DNA from: Phycisphaeraceae bacterium | GTDB taxonomy: Bacteria; Planctomycetota; Phycisphaerae; Phycisphaerales; UBA1924 | Assembly: GCA_015200025.1 (NCBI GenBank) | Contig: CP054186.1 | Span: 3,398,643-3,462,642, forward strand | Direction of reading: 5' to 3' | DNA: 64,000 nucleotides | In this document: piece after piece, positions 34,596 through 43,041 of the stretch | How positions within the stretch are numbered: the first letter of the stretch is position 1 | How the letters are laid out: every line of letters starts with the position of its first letter | Notes under the pieces: generated by a model | The model's database searches: none | What the model was told of the DNA's origin: nothing | The model's input: the letters and a program-made list of their open reading frames with translations, nothing else | Program-made: the position numbers and the translations under genes

Positions 34596-35350
34596 ACGGG
34601 TACTCATGGTCGCTGATCGCGGTCGTCGCCGTTTCGGTGGTGCTGATCGCGCTGAGCCTGAGGCGCTACAACCGCCGGTCCGGGGAATCGTGGTGGCTCC
34701 TGTTGATGGTCGCGGGCGTGGGCGCCGCCGCCATGTGGGTCGCGTCGTGGGCGCAGGTCGCGGTGGTTGACCTCTGGGCCCGCCGGGGGGTTGAACTGAC
34801 CCCGCTGAGGCTCGCCGTGCTCCCGGCGGTCGTCGAAGAATCCGCGAAGTTCATGATCGTGCTCGCCCTCGTCGCCGGGGCCCGCCGGCGCTTCGACGAC
34901 CCCGTGGACGGGGTGATCTACGGTTCGGCCGCCGGGCTCGGGGCCGCGGGGATCGAGATCGTCTGGAACGTCGGCCACGGCGGCGGCCTGCCCCGCCTCC
35001 ACGAGTTCGTCGGGTTCGCCGGTCATGCCGTCATGGGCGGGCTCACCGCGCTGGGCCTGGGTATGTGGAACGCCCCGGGCCGGCGATGGTTGCTGCTCCT
35101 GTTCTTTTTGCCCGGGGGGATCCTGCTGGGGATGGCCCTGCACGCCGGGTGGGACTGGGTCTCCCACCGCATGCACGACCACCACCAGGCGGGCGAGCCC
35201 GTCCCCGCCCACTTGCGGGCCTGGGCCATCGTGGTCATCTCGTTGGGCACGGCCGGCTACCTTTCCGCCGTCGGGCTTACCAACGCCCTCTCCCGCCGGG
35301 CGGGACGTCGGACGCCGGACGAACCACCGGCCCGTACAGTCTCCGCGTGA
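34592..35350 (+). CDS. PrsW-family intramembrane protease homologue
   Basis: 252 residues with about seven transmembrane helices. PrsW-type motifs: VVEESAKFMIVLAL (the Glu-Glu pair), DPVDGVIYGSAAGLG, FAGHAVMGGLTALG and LGMALHAGWDWV, the Glu/His set expected to bind the metal in this CAAX-protease-like superfamily. By family, PrsW cleaves anti-sigma factors, but the substrate here is unknown. It overlaps rsmG by four bases and the DinG-type helicase by four (GTGA), so it lies in a coupled chain. Confidence 0.85.
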   Translation: MNGYSWSLIAVVAVSVVLIALSLRRYNRRSGESWWLLLMVAGVGAAAMWVASWAQVAVVDLWARRGVELTPLRLAVLPAVVEESAKFMIVLALVAGARRRFDDPVDGVIYGSAAGLGAAGIEIVWNVGHGGGLPRLHEFVGFAGHAVMGGLTALGLGMWNAPGRRWLLLLFFLPGGILLGMALHAGWDWVSHRMHDHHQAGEPVPAHLRAWAIVVISLGTAGYLSAVGLTNALSRRAGRRTPDEPPARTVSA

Positions 35351-37464
35351 GCGCGGCGGTCGATTCCATCCTGGGCCCAGGCGGCGAGGTCTCCCGCGTC
35401 CTCGGCGACGGCTTCGAGCCCCGCCCCGAGCAGATCGGCCTCTCGCACGCCGTCCTGGCTTCCATGGAGCGGGGCGGGGTTCTGCTCGCCGAGGCGGGCA
35501 CGGGCGTGGGCAAGAGCTTCGCGTACCTGCTCCCCGCCATGCTCCGCTGCCTCGCGGGCGAGACCGTCGTCGTCGCCACGAACACCATCGCCCTCCAGCA
35601 GCAGCTCATCGCCAAGGACGTGCCGCTGCTGTGGTCGTTGCTCGAGCCGGGCGGGGTGACCGTCCCCGCCGACGCCGACGAGGACGCGTGGCGCGACGGG
35701 GCGATCCGCCCGGTCCTCGTCAAAGGGCGCGGGAACTACGTGAGCCTCCGCCGGCTCAAGCTCGCCAGCCAGCGGCAGGACCGCCTCTTCAACGACGCGG
35801 GCGCCCGGCGGAGCCTCCACGTCATCGAGGACTGGGCGATGGAGACCCAGGACGGGACGCTCTCGAGCCTCCCGCCCATCGAACGCCCCGGCGTCTGGGA
35901 CAAGGTCGAGAGTGATTCGGCCAACTGCATGGGCCGCAAGTGCCCGAACTACGACGCGTGCTTCTACCAGCGGGCCCGCCGGTGGATGGAACGCGGGAAC
36001 CTGCTGATCTGCAACCACGCGCTGTTCTTCTCCGACCTCGCGCTGCGGGCGCAGGGGGCCGGGTTCTTGCCCGAGTACCAGCACGTCGTCCTCGACGAGG
36101 CCCACAACGTCGAAGACGTGGCGAGCGACCACTTCGGCGTCACCCTGTCCGAGGGTCGGGTCATGCACCTGCTCTCGACACTCTACGCGGAGCGGAGCCA
36201 CAAGGGCTTCCTCCCGCAGCTGTCGCTGACCTCGGGCGAGGGCGGTGGTGGTGGGGGGGGGGGGGGTAGTGGGGGGTTGACGCGGGCGATGGGCCTGGTA
36301 CTCGAGGCCGCGGAGGCCGCTCGGGGGTTCTTCGAGTCGGCGCTCGAGCACCTCCCGCGTGCGTCGGCGTTCGGCCCGTCGGAAGGGGCCTCGGTCCGCC
36401 TGCGAAAGCCCGGGATGCTCGACGAAGGCCTGCGTGATTCGATGCGGTCGCTCGCCCTGGCGCTCATGGGCCTCAAGGAGCACGCGGGCGAGATGGACGC
36501 TTACGAGCTCAACGCCTACGCCCTGCGGGCCCAGGCCGTCGCCGACGCCGCCGACACCCTCCGCGAGCAGACCCTCCCCGGGTGCGCGTACTGGGTGGAA
36601 TCGGGGGGCGAGTCGGGCGGCCGGACGCGCCGCGTCACCGTCGGGTGCGCCCCCGTCGAGGTCGCCCCGCTCCTCCGCGAGCACCTCTTCTCCAAAGGGT
36701 TCAGCGTCAGCCTGACCAGCGCCACCCTCTCGACCCGCTCCCGCGCCCCCGCCCACCGCGAGCACGCCGAGATGGCCTTCGCCCACGCGATGGCCCGCCT
36801 GGGCTGCGACGGCGCGAGCGGCGGCCGCATCGCCGACACCCTCCAACTCGGGAGCCCCTTCGATTTCGCCTCGCAGGCCCGCCTCATCATCGACACCCGC
36901 GCCGCCGGCGACGAGGGAGCGGGCATGTCACTCCCCGACGTCGTCCTCGACCATCTCCGCCAGACCGAGGGCGGCGCGTTTGTCCTCTTCACCAGCTTCG
37001 CCTCCCTCCGAGCCGTCGCCAAGGCCCTCCGCGGGCCGCTCGACGACCTGGGGCTCCCGCTCCTGGCCCAGGGGCTCGACGGCTCACGCGAGGACATGCT
37101 CCGGAAATTCCGCGAGGACCGACGCAGCGTCCTGCTCGGGGCCGCCAGTTTCTGGCAGGGTGTCGACGTCCGCGGCGACTCCCTCCGCAGCGTCATCATC
37201 ACCCGCCTCCCCTTCGAGCCCCCCGACCGCCCCCTCACCGAGGCCCGCGGCGAACTCATCCGCTCGCGCGGCGGCAACCCCTTCATGGAAGACGCCCTCC
37301 CCCGCGCTGTCATCCGTTTCAAGCAAGGCTTCGGCCGGCTCATCCGCTCCCGCACCGACACCGGCCGCGTCGTTGTCCTCGACCCGCGCATCGTCCGCGC
37401 CCGCTACGGCCGCGCGTTCCTCGACGCGCTCCCGCCCGGGATCACGCCCGAGATCATCGACTGA
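35347..37464 (+). CDS. dinG: DinG/XPD-like ATP-dependent DNA helicase
   Basis: 705 residues from GTG 35347, which overlaps the preceding stop; the longer frame upstream is a shadow. Motif I AEAGTGVGKSFAYLLP, Ia ATNTIALQQQL, Fe-S cluster-type cysteines around NCMGRKCPNYDACFYQ, motif II VVLDEAHN (DEAH), motif V/VI SFWQGVDVRGD and QGFGRLIRS. XPD-like 5'-3' helicases of this type unwind D-loops, R-loops and forked DNA. A Gly-rich insert (about residues 300-312) is encoded by a 14-G homopolymer (36253-36266), so expression is sensitive to slippage. It ends 3 bp from the convergent aminotransferase gene. Confidence 0.9.
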   Translation: MSAAVDSILGPGGEVSRVLGDGFEPRPEQIGLSHAVLASMERGGVLLAEAGTGVGKSFAYLLPAMLRCLAGETVVVATNTIALQQQLIAKDVPLLWSLLEPGGVTVPADADEDAWRDGAIRPVLVKGRGNYVSLRRLKLASQRQDRLFNDAGARRSLHVIEDWAMETQDGTLSSLPPIERPGVWDKVESDSANCMGRKCPNYDACFYQRARRWMERGNLLICNHALFFSDLALRAQGAGFLPEYQHVVLDEAHNVEDVASDHFGVTLSEGRVMHLLSTLYAERSHKGFLPQLSLTSGEGGGGGGGGGSGGLTRAMGLVLEAAEAARGFFESALEHLPRASAFGPSEGASVRLRKPGMLDEGLRDSMRSLALALMGLKEHAGEMDAYELNAYALRAQAVADAADTLREQTLPGCAYWVESGGESGGRTRRVTVGCAPVEVAPLLREHLFSKGFSVSLTSATLSTRSRAPAHREHAEMAFAHAMARLGCDGASGGRIADTLQLGSPFDFASQARLIIDTRAAGDEGAGMSLPDVVLDHLRQTEGGAFVLFTSFASLRAVAKALRGPLDDLGLPLLAQGLDGSREDMLRKFREDRRSVLLGAASFWQGVDVRGDSLRSVIITRLPFEPPDRPLTEARGELIRSRGGNPFMEDALPRAVIRFKQGFGRLIRSRTDTGRVVVLDPRIVRARYGRAFLDALPPGITPEIID
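36253..36266 (+). repeat. 14-nt poly-G tract inside the DinG-type gene
   Basis: GTGGTGGTG followed by fourteen G then TAGTGG. In the intact frame it encodes Gly; gain or loss of one G would frameshift the remaining ~390 codons. Confidence 0.85.
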
Positions 37465-37467
37465 CGC

Positions 37468-38727
37468 TCAGCGGAGCCCGGCGACAAACTCGCCAAGCCG
37501 CGAGACGCCCCGCTCGATCTGCTCCTCCGAACACGCGAAACTGATGCGGGCGTGGTTCTTGCCGCACCCGCCGAAATCTTCGCCCGGGACCAGGGCGACG
37601 AGGTGTTCCTCGAGGAGCACCTCGCAGAACTCCATCGCCGAGCGCACGGGCCGGCCTCCCTTGCTGGTCTTGCCGAAGTGTGCCGAGATATCGGGGAAGG
37701 CGTAGAAGGCGCCGGTGGCGCGGGTGTTGCGGACGCCGGGGATCGTGGCGAGCAACTCGTTGATGAGCCCGGCCCGGCGCGAGAACGCGTCACGCATCCG
37801 CGCGACCTCGCCCCCGCACTGTTCGAGCGCGGTCTTGATCGAGGCGTAGACGAAGCTCGTGATGTTCGTGGACATCTGCCCCTGCAGGACGCCCATGGCG
37901 TTGATGAACGTCTTGCCGAACGCGCCCGAGCCCGCGAGGTACCCGATGCGCCACCCGGTCATGGAATATGCCTTGGAGAGCCCGTTGAGGGTGAGCACAC
38001 GCTCGGCGATCGCCGGGTCGGCGCCGATGGAATAGTGCTCGATCCCGCCGTACACGATCTTCTCGTAGATCTCGTCGGAAAGCACGAGGAGGTCGGGGGC
38101 GACGGTCGCGGCGGCGTCGGCCACGACCTTCCCCAAGGCCTTGAGCTCGCCGGGGGTGTACATGGTCCCGCAGGGATTGCTGGGGCTGTTGAGGATCAGC
38201 AGGCGGGATCGCGGGGTGATGGCGGCCTTGAGCTGCTCGGGGGAGATCTTGAACCCGTTGGCCTGGGTGGTGGGCAGTTCGATGACCTTCCCGCCGGCCA
38301 GTTCGGCGATGGGGGCGTAACTGACCCAGGTCGGGACCGGGAGCAGGACCTCCTGATGGGGTTCGCCGGGGCGGGGCTCGTCGAGGGCGACGTGGCAGGC
38401 CACGAACAGGGAATGCTTGCCCCCCGAGCCGATGGCGATGTGGTCGGCGGTCACCCCCGGCAGTCCATTCTCTTCGGTCAGCTTGCGGGCGATGGCGGCC
38501 CTGGCGTCGGGGGTGCCCAGGGTGGGCATGTACTTGGTGCACCCGGACCTCAGCGACTCGATCGCCGAGGCCTTGATGGGCTCGGGGGTGTCGAAATCGG
38601 GCTCCCCGGCGGAGAAGTTGAGGACGTCTAAACCCTTGGCCTTCATGCCTTTGGCGCGGTTCATGAACGCGACCGTCACGGAGGGCTTGAGGGAGAGGAC
38701 GCGGCGTGAAACGGAGAGGTTGGGCAT
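37468..38727 (-). CDS. Aspartate/aromatic-type class I aminotransferase
   Basis: 419 residues from ATG 38727 (MPNLSVSRRVLSLKPSVTVA), the typical start of type 1b aspartate aminotransferases. PLP-fold landmarks: NFSAGEPDFDTPEPIK, SGGKHSLF, LNSPSNPCGTMYT, LSDEIYEKIVYGG, and the catalytic Lys in NGLSKAYSMTGWRIGYLAG. The C-terminal RISFACSEEQIERG carries the carboxylate-binding Arg. It interconverts aspartate and 2-oxoglutarate with oxaloacetate and glutamate; related prephenate aminotransferases cannot be excluded. It is divergent from the lipoprotein pair at 38962. Confidence 0.93.
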   Translation of the reverse strand: MPNLSVSRRVLSLKPSVTVAFMNRAKGMKAKGLDVLNFSAGEPDFDTPEPIKASAIESLRSGCTKYMPTLGTPDARAAIARKLTEENGLPGVTADHIAIGSGGKHSLFVACHVALDEPRPGEPHQEVLLPVPTWVSYAPIAELAGGKVIELPTTQANGFKISPEQLKAAITPRSRLLILNSPSNPCGTMYTPGELKALGKVVADAAATVAPDLLVLSDEIYEKIVYGGIEHYSIGADPAIAERVLTLNGLSKAYSMTGWRIGYLAGSGAFGKTFINAMGVLQGQMSTNITSFVYASIKTALEQCGGEVARMRDAFSRRAGLINELLATIPGVRNTRATGAFYAFPDISAHFGKTSKGGRPVRSAMEFCEVLLEEHLVALVPGEDFGGCGKNHARISFACSEEQIERGVSRLGEFVAGLR

Positions 38728-38867
38728 ACGGATCCCAGAGTAGGGCCGAGGACTGGGGGAAGGTGGGGGGCGGCGAGGGCCGAGGTGGGCTCGGTGTTGA
38801 ACACCCGGGGCGGCCGCGGCGTGACGTGACGTTCGGCGACTCGGAGCGAAAGGACTCATACACAAAG

Positions 38868-38876
38868 TTATCCACA
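38868..38876 (+). other. Consensus DnaA box TTATCCACA
   Basis: Exact match in the divergent intergenic region between the aspartate aminotransferase and the lipoprotein genes. Isolated, so probably not an origin. Confidence 0.3.
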
Positions 38877-38961
38877 CAGGGACGTGCGTTTGCGGGTGAG
38901 ATTATGTGCCGGTTACCGTGGACCCCGGTTCCAAACACGAATGTGGATTCGGGAGGCCGGA

Positions 38962-39606
38962 ATGAAGTGCGGTCGTGTGATGTTCGCGGCGGTGCCTGCG
39001 GTCGGTTTGTGCGTGTTGGCGACGGTGGTGCCGGGGTGCGGGACGCCCTGGCCCTACATCGGCGGGGCGGCCGGGCTGACGGCGTACGGGGGGCAGGCGC
39101 CGTCGAACGAGGTTCAGCAGGTGTACTACCTGGGGATCTTTGATCCGCAGGAGCAACTGCCCCCGGCGGTGTACCGGGTGACCGTGCGAGGGCAGGCGAG
39201 CGCGCTGAGCGCGACGCGGTTCGCGTCGGGGTGGGTACCGGCGAACGTGGTGGACACGCTCAACACGACGCTGACGCCGGACGCCAAGACGGGCGCAATC
39301 ACCGTCAACCCGGGCGAGCACGGTTCGATCAAGACGGGGCGCCGGCTGGTCCTCTTCGGCCCAGAAGGGTTCCGGGAGGCCCCAAAGGACCACCGTCTGG
39401 TGATCGTGATGGGCTCGGACCCATCGAAATACTTCGAGGCCGTTGGGACGAGCCTCGGGGAGATCGCGCAGGCGACGCTCGAGGCCAAGGGCTCGGCGAA
39501 CGCGAAGGAGTTGATGGCCGAGTACATGAGGCTGCAGCGTCAGGCGGACACGCTCTCGTCGATCGAGCGTCGGCTGACGATCCGTACGGAAGGGGGGGCG
39601 CGATGA
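38962..39606 (+). CDS. Small predicted lipoprotein/exported protein, unknown (pair member 1)
   Basis: 214 residues from ATG 38962 with SD GGGAGG. The N-terminal signal MKCGRVMFAAVPAVGLCVLATVV is followed by PGC, a near-lipobox. The mature domain contains an ordered central part (PPAVYRVTVRGQASALSA, NTTLTPDAKTGAITVNPGEHGSI, RRLVLFGPEGF, HRLVIVMGSDP) and a helical C-terminus with heptads. I do not recognise a family. Its stop overlaps the start of the large lipoprotein gene by four bases (ATGA), so the two are co-translated and probably act together at the envelope. Confidence 0.7.
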   Translation: MKCGRVMFAAVPAVGLCVLATVVPGCGTPWPYIGGAAGLTAYGGQAPSNEVQQVYYLGIFDPQEQLPPAVYRVTVRGQASALSATRFASGWVPANVVDTLNTTLTPDAKTGAITVNPGEHGSIKTGRRLVLFGPEGFREAPKDHRLVIVMGSDPSKYFEAVGTSLGEIAQATLEAKGSANAKELMAEYMRLQRQADTLSSIERRLTIRTEGGAR

Positions 39607-42362
39607 GCCGTGCCTCAACGAGATTGACCCGTACGGGCGTGACGGCGGCATTGGCCGGCCTGTCGGCGGTGGGAATGGTGGGGGCGGTGGGAATGGTGGG
39701 GGTGGTGGGGGGGTGCGCGGTCTTGACGATCGACGTGGACGTGTACAAGGGCCCGCTGGCGAACGAGAAGAGCGTGCAGGTGCAGCAGGTGGCGGTGATG
39801 GCGATCGGGGCCAAGCCGTTGATTCAGCGGTACCGGGACGAGCAGGAAGAGCGGGCGAACTTCAAGGACTACGAGCGGTACAAGCGATTGGCGAGGGACG
39901 GGCGCGCGATCCGCGGGGAGTACACGTTCGAGTCCGGCGAGGCGCAGCGGGCGAACCTGGTGCTGAGGCTGTACGAGGACCGCGTGACGGACCCGACGCT
40001 GGCGGGCTACATCGCGATGGCGAGGGAGGGGCGGGACCAGTACCTCGCCGCGCTCCGGGTGCTCAGGCCGGAGCGGACGCCGGACGACCGGTGGGCGTTG
40101 ATGCGGGCATTGGGTCTGGACGAGTTGCGGCTCAAGGGGCTCCCGGGCACGGCGGACGACGACACGAGAAAGCGCCACGCGTTCGCGCACATGCTGGCGC
40201 CGCAGCTGGTGTCATACGCCGAGCGAGCGTCGTGGGCTTTCGAGCCATACGAGCGGACGTTGGTGTCGGAATCCGACTTGGCCGGTTTGAGGGATCAGGG
40301 GCACCACCCCGAACCCGGCGCGAGGAACACGAACCTGAGGTTCCGGGTCATCAGCACGGAATCGTGGCTCCGCGCACAGGCCGAGAAACTGTTCCCGAGG
40401 CCCGACGGGGCGGACGAGCGCGAGCACCGGGCGCTGATCGAGCGGTTTGTGCGCGAGGCCCGGACGATCGCCGAGGCGTTCGGGGAATCCAGGCGGGGCA
40501 TCGCGAAGATGCTCGAAGCGGTGCTCTCCACGTCGGCGTACGTCAACGAGAACGCCGGCACGGTCGACGAGCCGGCGAAGGTCCAGGAGGCCCTCGCGGG
40601 CTTCGCGTCGTACCTGATCTCGCTGAACCAGCTCGCGGACGTCGTGAACGCGAACAAGGACGATTTTCAGGAACTGCTCCCCGAGAACGAGAACACGATC
40701 CAGAAATCCGACAAAGGCCTCGAAGACCTCGGGCGGCGATTCCCGACGGAGTATGAGAAGGACCCCGGCCGCTTGTCGGCGGCGATCCTGAAGCAACATC
40801 GGCTGCTGCGGGACTCGCCCGGGAAGGATTCGGAGGGGGTGGGCCTGGCCCGCGGTCCGACGCTCGCCGCCGAGCTCCTGAACGCGAAAGCGATCGACGA
40901 CGCCGTGAGCAAGATGACCGACCTGCTCGGTGATCCCTTCGAGAAGGGGCGTCTGGACGACGGGCTCGAGACGCTGATCGAGCGGTACGTCAACAGCGTG
41001 TACCGCGACCCCCGCGAGGCCGACCCGGAGACCCAACTGGCCCGGGAGCGGCTGTTCCAGTCCCTCGTGCAGTTCGCGGAAAAGTCCAGGTTCCTGGCGA
41101 ACCACTCGGTATTGGTGGACGAGAAACGCGGGCGGCGTGACCTCAGCGTCCTCGAAGCGGTCGCCAATTCGATCCTCGTGCAGGTCAACGAGCTGCGTGA
41201 GATGGAACAGCACGGGCGGGAGAGCGCCTCGGAGGCGAGGGTCCTCCGCGCGGTCCACGGGCTCTCGGACGGGGCGACGGCGGACGCGTCCTCGGCGGCG
41301 TCGGTGTACGACCGCCTGGTGGCGAATCTGGAGAAGGACTACATCGACCAGATCAAGACGGCCGGCGTCGCCGACGAGAAGGCCAAGCACATCAAAGCCT
41401 CGTTGGACGAGGTGCGGGCGGCGCGGGCCGGGGCCGTCTTTATCCGCCCGCCGTCGGCCTTCCTCAAGAACAGCTACCCGGTGTCGGGGAGCCAGACGCG
41501 CGGGGGGTACGGCCCGTGGAAGAACGAGCCGGGCCGCCAGGGCGCTCGGACGTTCCCCTTCGCGGACCATTTCTTCCACGGGGATTGGGACCCGGTGCAG
41601 GCGGTCATCGACAAACAGTTCTGGCAGAACATCAACACCGTGCGGGTGGCCGCCTCGGGCGTGACCAACTACGTCGTCGCCAAGGACGACGTGGGCAACT
41701 GGTACGTCAAGAACTACTCGGGCGACCCCGAGCCGATCATCAGGGCGGCGAAGGCGGCAGCGAAGCTCGCCCTCGCCAACGGTCCGCTCTCGAGCGCGGC
41801 GCTCCCGACGCCACCGGCCAACGCCGACGGCACCCCGCCCGCTCCCCGGTCCTCGGGCACGCCGCCGGCGTCGCTCGTCGACCGGCTCAAAGCGTCGAGC
41901 GAGGACGCGGTGTTCAAGAACCGCCGCGAGTTGATCGCCTTCGCGGAAACGGTGGACGAACGGCTGATCCGGGCGATCGAACACGAAGGCGCCGGTGCGA
42001 TCCTGGACGCCGATGTTGGGGGCGGGAAGCTCCGCGCGTGGCTGAGCGTGACGGCCGAAAGCCCACTCAAGAACGCGGTGAGCCGAGCATCCGCCGAGAA
42101 CGCCCGGTTCGGGTCCGAGGACGCGGAGCACATGATCAACCTTTTGGACGAGTACCTGCTCAAGGCCGGGCAGGGCCTGCAGTGGGCCCGGGCCGCGGAA
42201 GGGGTGTCGCTGGACGACGCGAGGTTGAAGGCCCGGCGGGTCCTGGCGGACGAGTTTGAAGGGCCGTTGCTCCGGCTCGTGAGAGAACGATTGGTGGATG
42301 TTCGGGCTCAACTGCGGACCATCGAGACCTTGTCGAAGACTGAAAATAACCCAAACGAATGA
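39603..42362 (+). CDS. Large (919-residue) predicted lipoprotein, unknown (pair member 2)
   Basis: Starts at ATG 39603 inside the preceding gene's stop. The signal peptide contains a repetitive segment ([15 protein letters not shown]) ending in a lipobox Cys at about residue 38. The rest is long, largely alpha-helical and charged, with many Glu/Arg/Lys-rich helices, a mid-region motif [22 protein letters not shown], an aromatic segment [40 protein letters not shown] near residue 685, a Pro/Ala linker (about 740-760) and a helical tail. No family or catalytic motif recognised. The coupled pair is probably a structural or scaffold assembly in the periplasm. Confidence 0.7.
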   Translation: MSRASTRLTRTGVTAALAGLSAVGMVGAVGMVGVVGGCAVLTIDVDVYKGPLANEKSVQVQQVAVMAIGAKPLIQRYRDEQEERANFKDYERYKRLARDGRAIRGEYTFESGEAQRANLVLRLYEDRVTDPTLAGYIAMAREGRDQYLAALRVLRPERTPDDRWALMRALGLDELRLKGLPGTADDDTRKRHAFAHMLAPQLVSYAERASWAFEPYERTLVSESDLAGLRDQGHHPEPGARNTNLRFRVISTESWLRAQAEKLFPRPDGADEREHRALIERFVREARTIAEAFGESRRGIAKMLEAVLSTSAYVNENAGTVDEPAKVQEALAGFASYLISLNQLADVVNANKDDFQELLPENENTIQKSDKGLEDLGRRFPTEYEKDPGRLSAAILKQHRLLRDSPGKDSEGVGLARGPTLAAELLNAKAIDDAVSKMTDLLGDPFEKGRLDDGLETLIERYVNSVYRDPREADPETQLARERLFQSLVQFAEKSRFLANHSVLVDEKRGRRDLSVLEAVANSILVQVNELREMEQHGRESASEARVLRAVHGLSDGATADASSAASVYDRLVANLEKDYIDQIKTAGVADEKAKHIKASLDEVRAARAGAVFIRPPSAFLKNSYPVSGSQTRGGYGPWKNEPGRQGARTFPFADHFFHGDWDPVQAVIDKQFWQNINTVRVAASGVTNYVVAKDDVGNWYVKNYSGDPEPIIRAAKAAAKLALANGPLSSAALPTPPANADGTPPAPRSSGTPPASLVDRLKASSEDAVFKNRRELIAFAETVDERLIRAIEHEGAGAILDADVGGGKLRAWLSVTAESPLKNAVSRASAENARFGSEDAEHMINLLDEYLLKAGQGLQWARAAEGVSLDDARLKARRVLADEFEGPLLRLVRERLVDVRAQLRTIETLSKTENNPNE

Positions 42363-42436
42363 GCGGCGAGGCGAGGTGCGGCTTGTCCGGCAAGGGTGCG
42401 GGTGCCTATCCTTGCGGACAACCACGAGAGGTACGA

Positions 42437-42706
42437 ATGGCGCTTTCGACGACTCAGCGGGCGGAGACCAGGGGCAAGTATCGGCGGCACGACAAGGACT
42501 CGGGTTCGCCCGAGGTCCAGATCGCGCTCCTGACCGACCGGATCAATCAGGTGGCCGGCCACCTCGCCGGGCACAAAAAGGACAACCACTCGCGTCGCGG
42601 GCTGGTGATGATGGTCGGCCGCCGCAACAAGCTGCTGAAGTACCTCGCGAGGATGAGCCCCGAGTCGTACCAGGGGCTGATCGCTCGGCTGGGCCTCCGC
42701 AAATAA
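42437..42706 (+). CDS. rpsO: 30S ribosomal protein S15
   Basis: Protein of 89 residues, exactly the family length, from ATG 42437 with an AGAGG SD. Signatures: [38 protein letters not shown] and LLKYL. S15 binds the 16S rRNA central domain early in 30S assembly. pnp follows after a terminator-like hairpin, the widespread rpsO-pnp arrangement. Confidence 0.98.
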   Translation: MALSTTQRAETRGKYRRHDKDSGSPEVQIALLTDRINQVAGHLAGHKKDNHSRRGLVMMVGRRNKLLKYLARMSPESYQGLIARLGLRK

Positions 42707-42720
42707 ACCAAGTCGATCCC

Positions 42721-42757
42721 CGGCCTCGCACCGAGATGGCGCGAGGCCGGATTGTTG
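42721..42757 (+). terminator. Terminator-like hairpin after rpsO
   Basis: Stem CGGCCTCGC / GCGAGGCCG with an 11-nt loop, then GATTGTTG. It sits 15 bp after the rpsO stop; the T-run is imperfect, so readthrough into pnp is likely. Confidence 0.65.
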
Positions 42758-43017
42758 GAATGAACCCGGCCTCCGCGTGGAGGCCACAACCCACGGCGGG
42801 CTCCGCCGCACGCGGCGTCGGGCAGTGGGCACCGATCAGTCTCCCGTTGACCACACGCCGACCGTGGATCAAGCCAGGCGACACTGGGCTGTGCCCTCTG
42901 CCTTACCGACCAGACGTGCCCCGGGGTTCTGCCGGGCGGGACTCGGCGGGAACGGCGTGCGTTGCTCGGACGTGATGAGCACCCGCCGGCCCAGACCAGA
43001 TCCCGCTCCACAAGGAC

Positions 43018-43033
43018 CCGCGTCAACACGCGG
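43018..43033 (+). promoter_or_regulatory. Hairpin between SD and start codon of pnp
   Basis: CCGCGT, loop CAAC, ACGCGG. The only SD-like sequence, AAGGA at 43012-43016, is 25 nt from ATG 43042; folding of this hairpin would bring it to an effective ~9 nt. Confidence 0.4.
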
Positions 43034-43041
43034 TGCATGTC

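Larger units (their letters stand above)
42707..43041 (+). other. rpsO-pnp intergenic region / pnp leader
   Basis: 335 bp without a gene. It holds the rpsO terminator hairpin (42721-42757), a GGCCTCC/GGAGGCC hairpin at 42768-42785, and a CCGCGT/ACGCGG hairpin (43018-43033) between an AAGGA SD-like site and the pnp ATG. It is likely the pnp regulatory leader. Confidence 0.5.
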
